DNA from: UKL13-2 sp043773745
GTDB taxonomy: Bacteria > Pseudomonadota > Gammaproteobacteria > Burkholderiales > Usitatibacteraceae
DNA: 17,859 nucleotides
Assembly (NCBI GenBank): GCA_043773745.1
Contig: JAYVEV010000091.1
Coordinates: 1-17,859, forward strand
Direction of reading: 5' to 3'
Shown: piece after piece, positions 5,514-14,328 of the stretch
How positions within the stretch are numbered: position 1 is the stretch's first letter
Layout: the number at the start of each line of letters is the position of its first letter
The notes under the pieces: model-generated
Told to the model about the DNA's origin: nothing
Seen by the model: only the letters and a program-made list of their open reading frames with translations
Databases searched by the model: none
Translations under genes and position numbers: made by a program

Positions 5514-8500
5514 CTATTTATCGCTGTTGATGGACTTGTAGGTTCTAGTGCGCACCTGCGTGATCGGGGGCACAATTTTGCTGGGCTTGACGGGCGAGCT
5601 GTTGGTGCCGTCGCGCTGCACTGCGCCAATCAGCACCGCAGTAGGTTGACCGTCGATGGGCACAATACCGATCACCGGTGAAGGCGGTAATCCACCACCT
5701 GCGAAAATCGAAGACCGATCGCCGCCGCAGGAAGCATTATTGGGCGCGGCAATAGAACCTGAGGCGTTGAACAAGTTAACAAAATATCCGCGCGCCTCGC
5801 CGAGCACACTGCCGCACGATTGTGCAGAGGTCGGCAGCGGCCGGTTGGTGCTGAATGTCACCATGCCCGCAACGATCACGGAACTGGTAACACCCTGCTC
5901 GCCTGTGCCGTTTGCGGTCAGGCTCAGATACCAGCCGTTTTTGGCTGCATTCGCCGTGGACAACAATGAAGCTGACGAACAAGTGGAGCCGCCCGGGCTG
6001 GTAAAATCCAGCATAGTAGCGCCATCGAGATCAACGCCGCCAATATTGGTGGAGATGGCGGCAGTGATGCTCAGATTATCTTTGTAAACATAGGCACGAT
6101 TGACCACTGGTGTCGTGTAAGGGTAGTTGGTAATCAATGGGCGTTCCCGATCACCAGATGTCAAGGCGACATAGGTCGTAGTACCCGATGCAAACAAGCC
6201 TGGCGTAAATAAAAACTTGCGGCCACTGCCGTTGGTATACGCAACCCGACGCATCACCCATGCGCTGCTGGCTAACGGGACTAGGCTGCCGGGCCCATCG
6301 ACGAAATCAATACGATAAATATTGCCGCCGGTGTCTGCTGCATAGGCGTAGTCGACATAACTGTCATTATTTATATCAATAAACGAGATATCAGCAGCCA
6401 CACTGCTGAGGGTGGTAAACGATTTAATAATATCGCCGGTATCGGCATTGATTACATAAATGACGCGGCCTTTTGCTGAACCGCAGCCCGTTTTGATTTG
6501 CACATCCTGATCCTCGCAGTTGTCATACCCGCCTCCTACCAGCAATATCGGGGTGGTTGTCGAAAATCCGCGGATGAAAGCGACATTCGGCGTAGACCAG
6601 GTTTGACCAATGGCCGAGTAACTCGATCCACCGGTGGTGCAGCCGGTATCGTCGGTCAGATTCGGGCAGCCGTGACGCCATTTGAGAGTGGGATTACTGC
6701 CGGGGGTGGACACATCAAAACCGTAAATCATGCGGCCGCCGCGGCGCTGGGTTGGGTAAATCCAAACCTTGCTGCTGTCTTTGTTTTGATAAATTCCGGT
6801 TGAGCCATCGAAAAAATAATCCTTGGGCAGGTTTGGCAGACCCAAAGCGACGACACTGGGATAGCTCACCAGCGGCAGGTTATCTTTTTGCCGCTGTAGT
6901 TTTGAGTAGAATTCGGGCGCAATATACGACCAGCGTTCCTTGCCCTGGCTGCCGACAGTGGTTGCGTCGATAGCACGGTAGGTGCCGTCGTTCGCACCGT
7001 AATACACCGTCACGCCGGCCGTGCCATAGTTAATAGGCAAGGGACGCGAATGCACCACATCGCCGTGTATTGAGGGGCGCGTCCGGCTCGTGGTTGGACC
7101 ACCCGAGCCAGTATCATTGTTGACATCCTTACCCTGTGCAAACCCGACAACATTGTTGGTGGAAGCAGCAGACAATCCGCTTGAGGTGGCATCAAACGTG
7201 GACAGCGCATTACTGCTGCTCGAGCTCGTAAGCATATTGCGTTGAAAGGTATAAGTCGCGGTGGATGCGCTAGGATCATTACCCTTTCGCAGCACTTCTG
7301 CCACCGCGCCTTTTTCCACCGTGGGACCGTCAGGTGCGTCTGAATACAACGCGGTAGCAGCGAGCGTCGCGCAGTTGCTGGAAGGGTCCGGGTTAATCGG
7401 TACCGCAAGGCTAATCCAGTAATTTCCAGAGTCAGTTGTCCAAAAACTCTTCGCGCAATCATCAATGAATCCGGTTAAGGCATTGGTGGCAGGATTGTTA
7501 TTTGAATCCACCAAATCAAGTGCGCCATTTACATTACCAACAGCGTATTGCTTCAGATTGCCGAACCATCGTGGATTGGCATCAGGGTCAGGTCGGAACA
7601 TGCCAATGAAAACCTGGTTGGCATTCTGCGTGCGGTTGGTGGCGTTCACCGGCAGGCTGGCCGAAGCAAATGTCGAATTTATTGATTGAATTTCGGCCAG
7701 TATTTTTTTAAGCGCATCGAGGATGGCTTGCTCGTTGGTGGCGGCAAAATATTTCCCACCGCCGGCGCTGGCCATACTTTGAAGTAGCGCGGTATAGGCG
7801 GCATTCTGCTGAGCGTTATAGACATCGATAGTGTAAGTGGTGACATTTTGTTTGATTGTGTCACCACCGTTGGCGGCGTTTTTAATCGTTTCCTGGTGCA
7901 TGAAGCGCGCCCATTCATCGGCGTACGAACCGTCGGTTGGGGTATACGTGGTTCCAGTAGGCGTTACCACTGTGGACAGCACATTGCCCGTAACCAGATA
8001 ACGCGCGCCGCCATTGCAAAGACCCGCGCTGGCCGTGGGGGTACCGCCAGTACACCCACTATTGTAGCTTGCACATTGGCTGGTAAATTCCGTTGAGGTT
8101 GCGGCATTTGTGCTGCTGGTATAGCAAAGGCTGGTGTTGCCCACAAGGGTTTGTGTGGTAGTGCCGCCGCTGGTCGTCACGGTCTTGATGGACGGGGTAA
8201 CAATTTGTTTTACGTCATATTTAAAGTTTGCCGTAGATGTTACCGAGGAAGGTGAGCCGGTTGCTGTCTGGGTTACCAGCACCTTGTTTTTGCCGCCACC
8301 GCAGGAAGCAGCCAACGCGCCGCTATAAGTGCAGGTATAGGTCGTCGTGGTGGTGGTGTTGCCCGAGGTTACCACTGAGGTTGCGGGACAGGTCAGGCCT
8401 GCACGGTCGCCGGAAGTGCTCCACTTTGGGCTACCGCTAGAAATACCACCGTAGCAGATAGTGGTGGTGGCTGAGCTGGTGGCAGTGGTTGTGCTACCCA

Positions 8501-9698
8501 GCACGGTCGAGCCCGCGGTGGCAGCACAATTTTGGGTGGCGGTAACGCTGGGGGTATTGCTAACCAATGCATATGAACAGCTGTTCGTGGTTGTGGTTGT
8601 TACGTTGCCGGATGTTGAGGTGGAGCCTGCAGGACAAGTGAAGCCGCCTATATCAGACCCGGAAGTAACGGCGGAGCTGGCTGCGGTCGAGGTGGCATAA
8701 CACGAAGAGAACCCGCCGGTGTTGGTGACCGGGCTCTGTGCCGTGGGGCCGCTCGTGGTAGTGGTGCCGGCCGTCAGGGTATTTCCATATACCGCATAGC
8801 GCTGCTGACCGGCTGAGCAGGTATCCAGGTTTGTGGTCGTGGTGTTGGTGCAGGTGCAGCTATCGTAGGCGCCACCGGTTACGCACTGCGCGGCGTAATC
8901 TGTGGTGTTGCAGGTGGCCAGGCTGGAATAGCACTGTGATGTATAGCCAAGGGTGGTCGGCGAGCTGCTAGTAGTGGTCGTGTAGTTATTGTATTGAAGC
9001 TGTGGACTGATACTGCCGCCCAAGGCAACCAATGCATTCCCGTTTACAGCGCCATCTGTGCCAATCGCTCCTTGGCCGTTATTGCCGATGAACACCACAA
9101 AGTTACGGCCGCAGGCATTGGTATCGGCCAATGGCGATTTGAAGTTGGTGTAGTTCGCCGTATAGCCGTCTGAATCCGCCTTGCTAGAGACCACGGTTGA
9201 ACTCGGAGCCACCGTACTGGTACCGGAGAAATAATTGTAGGCTGACCACATCAAATCGCCGTAGCCATAAGACGAATTAACTTTTTCATTCGGGTCAGTG
9301 ATGTTATTAAAAATAGTGGTCAGCGAATTGCTAAAGTTCGCTTTGTTGGTCGTATCCAAAACCGTGACCGCTTTGCGTATAAAGCCGCCAGAATTTCCGC
9401 TGCCTGCCGTTGCATATTCCATCAAGCCGATATCGATATTGAGACCGGCGCCGCTGATTAAAGTTTGCAGTGCGCGCGCTTCAGATTGGCCCTGGGTTAA
9501 TCCGCCGGGCCATTTTTGCGAGGCGCGCGACCAGTTGGAAGAATTCTCAAGGATGACCAGAACTTTAGGGTTTTGATTAACGTTTGTGCTGGAACCAACA
9601 AAAATATCAATGTCTTCAGCACCAGACTGAACCGGGCTGATGGCAGCCAATCCGCACAGCAATAGTGGTAACAGCCGTTTTTTGATTAAATATTTCAT
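5514..9698 (-). CDS. pilY1: PilY1-type tip adhesin/assembly factor of type IV pili
   Basis: The 1394-residue protein is much longer than Pseudomonas PilY1 (about 1160). It begins with a signal peptide (hydrophobic residues ~9-26). An N-terminal von Willebrand A-like domain follows, with a degenerate MIDAS (E51-N-S-S-N55 where DxSxS is usual). It is split by a Cys/Thr-rich insertion at about residues 236-590 and resumes with DEWARFMHQ...TYTIDV...GGGKYF (~594-650). The C-terminal half (from ~870) is the PilY1/PilC beta-propeller, with YYGANDGTYRAID, RRGGRMIYGFDVS and a calcium-loop motif D1108-x-N1110-x-D1112-xxx-D1116. In the family this protein sits at the pilus tip with the minor pilins, controls extension and retraction, and binds surfaces. 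It is the last gene of the pil operon, 108 bp after pilX, and has AAAGGAAA as a ribosome site. Confidence 0.93.
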   Translation of the reverse strand: MKYLIKKRLLPLLLCGLAAISPVQSGAEDIDIFVGSSTNVNQNPKVLVILENSSNWSRASQKWPGGLTQGQSEARALQTLISGAGLNIDIGLMEYATAGSGNSGGFIRKAVTVLDTTNKANFSNSLTTIFNNITDPNEKVNSSYGYGDLMWSAYNYFSGTSTVAPSSTVVSSKADSDGYTANYTNFKSPLADTNACGRNFVVFIGNNGQGAIGTDGAVNGNALVALGGSISPQLQYNNYTTTTSSSPTTLGYTSQCYSSLATCNTTDYAAQCVTGGAYDSCTCTNTTTTNLDTCSAGQQRYAVYGNTLTAGTTTTSGPTAQSPVTNTGGFSSCYATSTAASSAVTSGSDIGGFTCPAGSTSTSGNVTTTTTNSCSYALVSNTPSVTATQNCAATAGSTVLGSTTTATSSATTTICYGGISSGSPKWSTSGDRAGLTCPATSVVTSGNTTTTTTYTCTYSGALAASCGGGKNKVLVTQTATGSPSSVTSTANFKYDVKQIVTPSIKTVTTSGGTTTQTLVGNTSLCYTSSTNAATSTEFTSQCASYNSGCTGGTPTASAGLCNGGARYLVTGNVLSTVVTPTGTTYTPTDGSYADEWARFMHQETIKNAANGGDTIKQNVTTYTIDVYNAQQNAAYTALLQSMASAGGGKYFAATNEQAILDALKKILAEIQSINSTFASASLPVNATNRTQNANQVFIGMFRPDPDANPRWFGNLKQYAVGNVNGALDLVDSNNNPATNALTGFIDDCAKSFWTTDSGNYWISLAVPINPDPSSNCATLAATALYSDAPDGPTVEKGAVAEVLRKGNDPSASTATYTFQRNMLTSSSSSNALSTFDATSSGLSAASTNNVVGFAQGKDVNNDTGSGGPTTSRTRPSIHGDVVHSRPLPINYGTAGVTVYYGANDGTYRAIDATTVGSQGKERWSYIAPEFYSKLQRQKDNLPLVSYPSVVALGLPNLPKDYFFDGSTGIYQNKDSSKVWIYPTQRRGGRMIYGFDVSTPGSNPTLKWRHGCPNLTDDTGCTTGGSSYSAIGQTWSTPNVAFIRGFSTTTPILLVGGGYDNCEDQDVQIKTGCGSAKGRVIYVINADTGDIIKSFTTLSSVAADISFIDINNDSYVDYAYAADTGGNIYRIDFVDGPGSLVPLASSAWVMRRVAYTNGSGRKFLFTPGLFASGTTTYVALTSGDRERPLITNYPYTTPVVNRAYVYKDNLSITAAISTNIGGVDLDGATMLDFTSPGGSTCSSASLLSTANAAKNGWYLSLTANGTGEQGVTSSVIVAGMVTFSTNRPLPTSAQSCGSVLGEARGYFVNLFNASGSIAAPNNASCGGDRSSIFAGGGLPPSPVIGIVPIDGQPTAVLIGAVQRDGTNSSPVKPSKIVPPITQVRTRTYKSINSDK
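7929..8933 (-). repeat. Cys/Thr-rich four-repeat insertion within pilY1
   Basis: Residues ~256-590 contain four degenerate repeats, each opening with a Cys-Tyr pair after a Ser/Thr stretch (C256, C333, C415, C525). The second and third share the most: a 'GGFTCPAGST' or 'AGLTCPATSV' segment, then SGN followed by a run of Thr. The first and fourth share CY...C...Q-C and a 'RYAVYGN' or 'RYLVTGN' segment. There are 18 cysteines, an even number compatible with disulfides. The plus strand reads as GTGGTGGT-type low-complexity DNA, which favours slippage and copy-number change. Confidence 0.75.
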
Positions 9699-9763
9699 GA
9701 CGATTTTCCTTTGCGGCAGAATGAATTCTGTTGATACGTGGCCTAGAGCTAATGGTCGGGAAA

Positions 9764-9775
9764 TTAAGCGCTTAA
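9764..9775. repeat. Palindrome and TTAAG repeats between pilX and pilY1
   Basis: TTAAGCGCTTAA is a perfect 12-bp palindrome. Further TTAAG copies follow (TTAAGTGC, TTAAGTAC) up to about 9795. They sit in the 108-bp gap between pilX and pilY1, the only sizeable gap in the operon, and could be an operator or an internal promoter region for pilY1. No clear -35/-10 pair was found. Confidence 0.45.
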
Positions 9776-9806
9776 CTGTTAAGTGCGTGTTAAGTACGCC
9801 TCTGGG

Positions 9807-10325
9807 CTAGCACGGCACCAGACTGCAAACCTTGTCGGCGGGCACTTGTATCGACACCCCCTGGTCAATCACAACAGAAGCATTGGTTTTGGTATCGACC
9901 GCGCTCACCTTGAGGTTATAAAGCGTTTCGGCGCAGAGCGAATTGCCGGTAGCCGCGCCATCCACACCAAAAGTTTGGGCTGCGCCCAAAGTGCAGCCGA
10001 GCTGCGCCGGGTCATTCAGATCGATCACGCTGTTTTTCTTCACGTGCGCCTGCACCAAGGTTGGGGTGACCGATACATCAAAGCCACCGGAGCTCGTGTT
10101 GGTGGCAATGCTTACGCCAGTGGGTGTGCTGATCGCAATTTCGACCGCCTTCTCCGCGGTGCGCACCGTTTCATTGCGGAACTGCATGTTGCCGACAATT
10201 TGCAAATTACCTTTGCCGAGGTTAAAACTGCTGATCGCCATCAGTGTCAGCAGGATCAGCATAATCAAGCCTACCAATAGGGTTGCGCCCGCCTGTTTTT
10301 TTCTGCTTTTGCTGGCGATGTTCAT
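9807..10325 (-). CDS. pilX: Type IV pilus minor pilin PilX
   Basis: The 172-residue protein has the PilX N-terminal signature: a short basic leader, then GATLLVGLIMLILLTLM followed by SSFNLGK and QIVGNMQFRNE. PilX-family proteins lack the usual Glu5, as here. The C-terminal domain has several cysteines, including a terminal CSLVPC. PilX joins PilV, PilW, PilE and FimT in the tip-priming complex that works with PilY1. Its ATG overlaps the pilW stop as ATGA (10325-10322), so the two are translationally coupled. Confidence 0.9.
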   Translation of the reverse strand: MNIASKSRKKQAGATLLVGLIMLILLTLMAISSFNLGKGNLQIVGNMQFRNETVRTAEKAVEIAISTPTGVSIATNTSSGGFDVSVTPTLVQAHVKKNSVIDLNDPAQLGCTLGAAQTFGVDGAATGNSLCAETLYNLKVSAVDTKTNASVVIDQGVSIQVPADKVCSLVPC

Positions 10326-11506
10326 GGCAGTCTCCGGCCGGCTGGGTTATCCAGCCGCACCACTGAATTGAAGACGTGGCGCTTAAAGGCGTCGTTATAG
10401 GGACCAAATGCATTATCGGTGGTGCCGTTGGCCAACTTGCCCAAAATATAGGTTTTGGTATCGAAGAAGTTTGGTGAGGCCTCGGTATTTCTCGCCAGCA
10501 CGTTTACCTTGACGACATAACTATTAAGCCAATTGGTGACACAGGCCGCGCCGATACAGGTGTTGTACGTACCCGGGCTGGCGTTAAAGACATCGACGCG
10601 CCCATCATTGTCGGTATCCATGCCGTATTCAAACTGGATTGTTTCAATACCTTCGACCAACGGCACGATATTAAATTGGGCGATGCCGGTACTTGAAACC
10701 CCTAATTCTGCGCGCTTCAGCGTTGGCACGCCGTCTGTGCCCACATTATTATTGGCCACAAAATAAATGCGCACGATATAGCGCCGATAGTCGGCAATGC
10801 TGGTGCAGTTAATCGCGTGCTTGCCGAGACCGGTCGCGCTGGTATCGGTGCTGAGCGCGAAATGCGCCAGATAGTCAGTAGAGGAGGTGACACCGGTGTT
10901 GGTCGCCAACTCTCCGGTCACATAGCAATTGGAGCCTTGAAAGTAGGGCACACCTGCGATGGCCGCATCACACCCAGCTGCCGTTGTCGGCCCGGCAACG
11001 CAACTGCTGACACGTCGCACTACTAAAATATCCGAACCCAGTTTCACATCGGTAAGGCAACTTGGAATGTTGGCGCTGGCAGCGTTATCAATGCCCTGCA
11101 CATGAAAAAAGAAAGAGTTAATCCAGCTGCTGGCATTACCGGTCAGCGTGACATTACACGGGTCAGGCATGCTGGTCATGGGCGTGAGCCCACCCAGCGG
11201 TGGGCTTGAGGGCTTAATGATCAGTTCATAAGGATCAAACGATGAAAGATAGCCCGCCATGTGTAAGTCATCAGCGAGGATCGACATCGCGTAACGGCCG
11301 CTTTCAATCTGGCGGTTGTTGCGTTCAATCTCGGAGCGTGCCTGACTGCTGTTAACAAAAACAGCGGACATACCCGCCATCACCAGCAGGCCCAACGTAA
11401 TCGCGATCATCAGCTCAATAATCGAAAAGCCGCCTTGCTGACGGAGCCTGCGCGCGCCGATATCGCTCTTGGAAAGTAATTTTTTCATGGCAGTTGATGG
11501 CATCAT
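10322..11506 (-). CDS. pilW: Type IV pilus minor pilin PilW
   Basis: PilW-family minor pilin of 394 residues, with prepilin motif QGGFSIIELMIAITLGLLVM and the family's helix continuation SQARSEIERNNRQIESGRYA, then LHMAGY. The C-terminal globular domain is large, as usual for PilW, and includes VEGIETIQFEYG followed by DTDNDGRVDVF, an acidic Asp/Asn loop that may bind calcium. I chose ATG 11506 because it overlaps the pilV stop (ATGA); the same frame also offers TTG at 11512, ATG at 11503 and ATG at 11488. PilW is part of the tip complex encoded by the operon. Confidence 0.9.
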   Translation of the reverse strand: MMPSTAMKKLLSKSDIGARRLRQQGGFSIIELMIAITLGLLVMAGMSAVFVNSSQARSEIERNNRQIESGRYAMSILADDLHMAGYLSSFDPYELIIKPSSPPLGGLTPMTSMPDPCNVTLTGNASSWINSFFFHVQGIDNAASANIPSCLTDVKLGSDILVVRRVSSCVAGPTTAAGCDAAIAGVPYFQGSNCYVTGELATNTGVTSSTDYLAHFALSTDTSATGLGKHAINCTSIADYRRYIVRIYFVANNNVGTDGVPTLKRAELGVSSTGIAQFNIVPLVEGIETIQFEYGMDTDNDGRVDVFNASPGTYNTCIGAACVTNWLNSYVVKVNVLARNTEASPNFFDTKTYILGKLANGTTDNAFGPYNDAFKRHVFNSVVRLDNPAGRRLP

Positions 11507-12129
11507 TGACAAGACGGCAAGCCGATCGAAACCTGGGAAGAAATGGCGCGCCGATAACGTTCGTTGCCGAACAGGCCAGTGCCACAGCTCACACTGGGTA
11601 TGGAGGTCAGGTTTGATCCCTGCCAGGCGACGGTGACCCGGTAAATGCCGGGTTGACAGGTGCCGGCGGCAGCATTTTCTGCTGTAACCAGCTCAACGCA
11701 GCCGACGCCGTTGACCAGGCCGCCCACTTTAACGCCAGTGACCTGACCGCTCACTATAACGCCATCTTTTTTCTCTGACGCACCCAGCAGAGCATTGCCC
11801 CACTCGCATTGATCGCGCATGGCTTCTGTGGTCAGCGTGGAATCATTACAGGCTACTGCCGGCACATTACCGGTGCCCAACGGCGTGGTAGTGACGTAAC
11901 TGGCGGCATAGGTCCGGTTTGCCGAGATGCGATCGATCATGTCATTCATGACCAGTACTGCTTGTGCGCGCTGGAACGCTTCCAGCTCTGCAATTAAAAT
12001 CTGTGCTTGCAAACCAGCCAAACCCAGTAGGCCAAAGGTAAGAATCACCAGAGTGACCAATACCTCGAGCAAGGTCGTGCCCTGTTGCTGGCGAAGGATG
12101 GAAGAAGAGGAAAAAAATCTCGTTAGCAT
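11503..12129 (-). CDS. pilV: Type IV pilus minor pilin PilV
   Basis: The 208-residue protein has prepilin motif QQGTTLLEVLVTLVILTFG, then LLGLAGLQAQ, the characteristic PilV helix. The C-terminal domain has about six cysteines. It overlaps the fimT end by 7 bp at its start and the pilW start at its stop, so all three are translated from one tightly packed message. In the family PilV is a minor pilin needed for pilus assembly at or near the tip. Confidence 0.9.
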   Translation of the reverse strand: MLTRFFSSSSILRQQQGTTLLEVLVTLVILTFGLLGLAGLQAQILIAELEAFQRAQAVLVMNDMIDRISANRTYAASYVTTTPLGTGNVPAVACNDSTLTTEAMRDQCEWGNALLGASEKKDGVIVSGQVTGVKVGGLVNGVGCVELVTAENAAAGTCQPGIYRVTVAWQGSNLTSIPSVSCGTGLFGNERYRRAISSQVSIGLPSCQ

Positions 12130-12611
12130 GTGACAGACTTTGTGTAAGGGCGGCCACTCAAATCAATGGAAACACATCTTTTGACGGTCGACCCGGTGGC
12201 GCCGATATCAAAATTGGGGGCTGCTGTGCCGCTAATACGCCCCGATCCCTGATAAACCACGGTGGCCGGCCCTGTCACCACCACGCCGACAAAAGCAGAA
12301 TGATTTTCAATATTACTGCCGACGTTATCAGGGTCGGCGACGGTCCAGCCGCTTTGCCATGATCCTGCCGTCATCGGGGCGATCGTCACATCTCTATTGC
12401 GTTTGATCGCTTCACTGCGTGTGCGCATCAGCGAAACATGGAGGTCAGTCGCCATCGCTCGTATGCGCTGATTACGGATGAATTCAACGAATGAAGGAAC
12501 TGCCATGGCACTCAGTATGCCGATGATGGCAATCACCACCAGCAATTCAATGGTGGTTACACCACTTTGGCGGGTGGTGAGATTGTATGTTGATGGGGCC
12601 AATAACCTCAT
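12123..12611 (-). CDS. fimT: Type IV pilus minor pilin FimT/GspH-type
   Basis: The 162-residue protein has prepilin motif QSGVTTIELLVVIAIIGILS, then AMAVPSFVEFIRNQRIRAMA and LHVSLMRTRSEAIKRN, the standard FimT/GspH helix and linker. The C-terminal domain has two cysteines, one close to the end (KSVTC). Its ATG is 6 bp after the pilE stop with no clear ribosome site, so translation probably couples to pilE. It is the family's usual second gene in pilE/fimT-pilV-pilW-pilX-pilY1 clusters. Confidence 0.88.
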   Translation of the reverse strand: MRLLAPSTYNLTTRQSGVTTIELLVVIAIIGILSAMAVPSFVEFIRNQRIRAMATDLHVSLMRTRSEAIKRNRDVTIAPMTAGSWQSGWTVADPDNVGSNIENHSAFVGVVVTGPATVVYQGSGRISGTAAPNFDIGATGSTVKRCVSIDLSGRPYTKSVTC

Positions 12612-12617
12612 GAGTGG

Positions 12618-13025
12618 TTACCAAGCGCCATTGGCGGTGCCCGTTGGGGTTTTAGCGCCCGTTTGATCAATGGTGAGGGCGGGCTCGCTATTTTTGGCCT
12701 GTACGCCCTGTGGCGTCGCCGTAATGAGAAATCCGGGTGGCGGCCCGGCGGTTGTGGCGATAACTGGGTTGCCGTAATAAGGCGAGACTTCCAGCGGTAC
12801 CGTCACGCCCAAAGTAGTCAAGTCTGGTGCAAAGTTGCGATTGTCGAGAAAATATTGCTGCTGGCGCTGGGCTACCTGCAGCAAAAATGCCTGCGCCGCT
12901 CCCCGCCGACCTTTTAGCAGGTAATTTTGATAGCTTGGATAAGCAACCGAGGCAAGAATGCCGACGATGGCGACTGTAATCATCAATTCGATGAGTGTGA
13001 AACCGGCTGCTCGCTTAGTGTTCAT
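12618..13025 (-). CDS. pilE: Type IV pilin-like minor pilin PilE
   Basis: The 135-residue protein has a 7-residue basic leader ending at Gly8, then FTLIELMITVAIVGILASVA and YPSYQNY. It continues with the LKGRRGAAQAFLLQVAQRQQQYF and NRNFAPDL-like segments of PilE/ComP-type minor pilins, and ends with the LTIDQTGAKTP and terminal Trp pattern of that group. It has no cysteines, so no C-terminal disulfide loop like a major pilin. GGAG lies 8 bases before the ATG. As first gene of the operon it should have the promoter upstream, in 13026-13258, though I could not identify it firmly. Confidence 0.9.
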   Translation of the reverse strand: MNTKRAAGFTLIELMITVAIVGILASVAYPSYQNYLLKGRRGAAQAFLLQVAQRQQQYFLDNRNFAPDLTTLGVTVPLEVSPYYGNPVIATTAGPPPGFLITATPQGVQAKNSEPALTIDQTGAKTPTGTANGAW

Positions 13026-13258
13026 TTATTTTTCTCCGCCGCAACTGCGTGCGCTCCAAATGTGAATATCACCACCCCGGCACAGGCAGCCTGAATACAA
13101 CCAACAAAATCGACGGGCTGACTTAAACTTTACCCCACCCCGTTCAATTTATGACTATGCCATCGTAACCAAGCGCCCCGCAGCGGACAAGGCTAGCCGA
13201 CAAGTGGTTACAAGGTTCTGGCAAGCGGCGCAGGCGTCTGCAAGCCTGGAGGAATACT

Positions 13259-14227
13259 CTATGCCTGACGACCGGCAGCAGGAGGGGTGTTCAGAGCAAG
13301 CCCTTTGGGCAGCGGGAAAGTGATGTTCTCGGTGATGCCGTCAAGCTCACGTACGCTTTTTGCGCCCAGCGATTTGAGCTTGGCAATGACATCGCGCACC
13401 AGCACGTCAGGGGCTGAGGCGCCCGAGGTGACGCCGATACGGCGCTTGCCGGCGACCCACTCCTCTTTTAATTCGTCCGCGCTATCGACCTGATGCGTCT
13501 CGCAACCCAACAAGGCCGCCAGCTCGCGCAGCCGATTGGTATTCGAACTGGTGCGCGAGCCAACCACAATCACGACCTCGACTTGCGGGGCCATAAATTT
13601 CACCGCGTCCTGGCGGTTTTGTGTGGCGTAGCAAATATCGTCCTGCTTTTGGCCGACGATATGCGGAAATTTTTCTTTGAGTGCGTTGATGACTTTCTGG
13701 CAGTCATCAACGGACAAGGTTGTTTGCGAAACATAGGTCAGTTTTTCGCTACTGATGTTGAGTTTGGCAACATCCTCAACGGTTTCGACCAGATACATGC
13801 CGGTTTCCGATTGCCCCAAAGTGCCTTCAACTTCCGGATGCCCATCGTGGCCGATCATCACAATTTCGAATCCTTCAGCGCGTTTTTTGGCAACTTCAAC
13901 ATGCACTTTTTTGACCAGCGGGCAGGTGGCATCAAACACCTGGAAGCCGCGCTCGTCGGCCTCGCTGCGGACGGCCTTTGAGACGCCGTGCGCGCTAAAA
14001 ATCAGCGTGGCTCCTTTGGGAACGTCAGCAAGGTCTTCAATAAATATCGCGCCCTTGCTGCGTAAATCATCGACCACATATTTATTATGGACAATTTCGT
14101 GCCGCACATAAATCGGCGCGCCGTGCAGCGCCAGCGCGCGCTCGACAATCTCGATGGCGCGATCTACTCCGGCACAAAAGCCGCGGGGATTGGCGAGCAG
14201 AATTTCGCTTTCAATGGTGATGTTCAT
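13259..14227 (-). CDS. ispH: 4-hydroxy-3-methylbut-2-enyl diphosphate reductase
   Basis: The last enzyme of the MEP isoprenoid pathway: it reduces HMBPP to IPP and DMAPP using an iron-sulfur cluster. The 322-residue protein shows the three cluster cysteines (C18 in NPRGFCAGV, C102 in FDATCPLV, C199 in DDICYATQNRQ). It also shows the substrate-binding histidines H47, H80 and H130, E132 in HDGHPEVEG, and SSNTNRL near residue 227. The N- and C-termini are standard for the betaproteobacterial form. It starts with ATG 14227 after GGGG spaced 7 bases. It follows the sulfite-oxidase-like gene by 101 bp, with a strong hairpin between them. Confidence 0.97.
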   Translation of the reverse strand: MNITIESEILLANPRGFCAGVDRAIEIVERALALHGAPIYVRHEIVHNKYVVDDLRSKGAIFIEDLADVPKGATLIFSAHGVSKAVRSEADERGFQVFDATCPLVKKVHVEVAKKRAEGFEIVMIGHDGHPEVEGTLGQSETGMYLVETVEDVAKLNISSEKLTYVSQTTLSVDDCQKVINALKEKFPHIVGQKQDDICYATQNRQDAVKFMAPQVEVVIVVGSRTSSNTNRLRELAALLGCETHQVDSADELKEEWVAGKRRIGVTSGASAPDVLVRDVIAKLKSLGAKSVRELDGITENITFPLPKGLALNTPPAAGRQA

Positions 14228-14282
14228 GTTATTACCCCGTACTTGTTGCAGTGCAAGCTATATTAGAAACGCTATTATTATA

Positions 14283-14314
14283 GGCATCTTGAGGCAAAAA
14301 TGCCTCAAGATGCC
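14283..14314. repeat. 14-bp perfect hairpin between the Mo protein gene and ispH
   Basis: GGCATCTTGAGGCA (14283-14296) is complementary to 14301-14314, with a 4-nt loop. On the minus strand it lies 14 bp past the stop of the sulfite-oxidase-like gene and is followed by TATAATAATAG, not a T-run. It could be a weak terminator, an mRNA-stabilising stem that sets ispH expression apart, or part of a promoter region, since TATAAT reads as a -10. Confidence 0.65.
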
Positions 14315-14328
14315 CGTCAATATTGGCG

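Noticed and set aside
7010..7465. Minus-strand 151-codon frame inside pilY1
   Set aside because: It reads in a different frame of the same strand as pilY1, and its composition (many Arg, Leu, Pro) is that of an out-of-frame shadow.
8461..8700. Plus-strand Val-rich open frames opposite the PilY1 repeats
   Set aside because: Val-Val-Val peptides come from complementing Thr-rich codons (ACC/ACT); no start signals or motifs.
13026..13258. Promoter of the pil operon between ispH and pilE
   Set aside because: Several weak -35/-10-like matches exist (for example TTGAAC on the minus strand) but none has a convincing pair or a sigma-54 GG...GC element, so no promoter was called.
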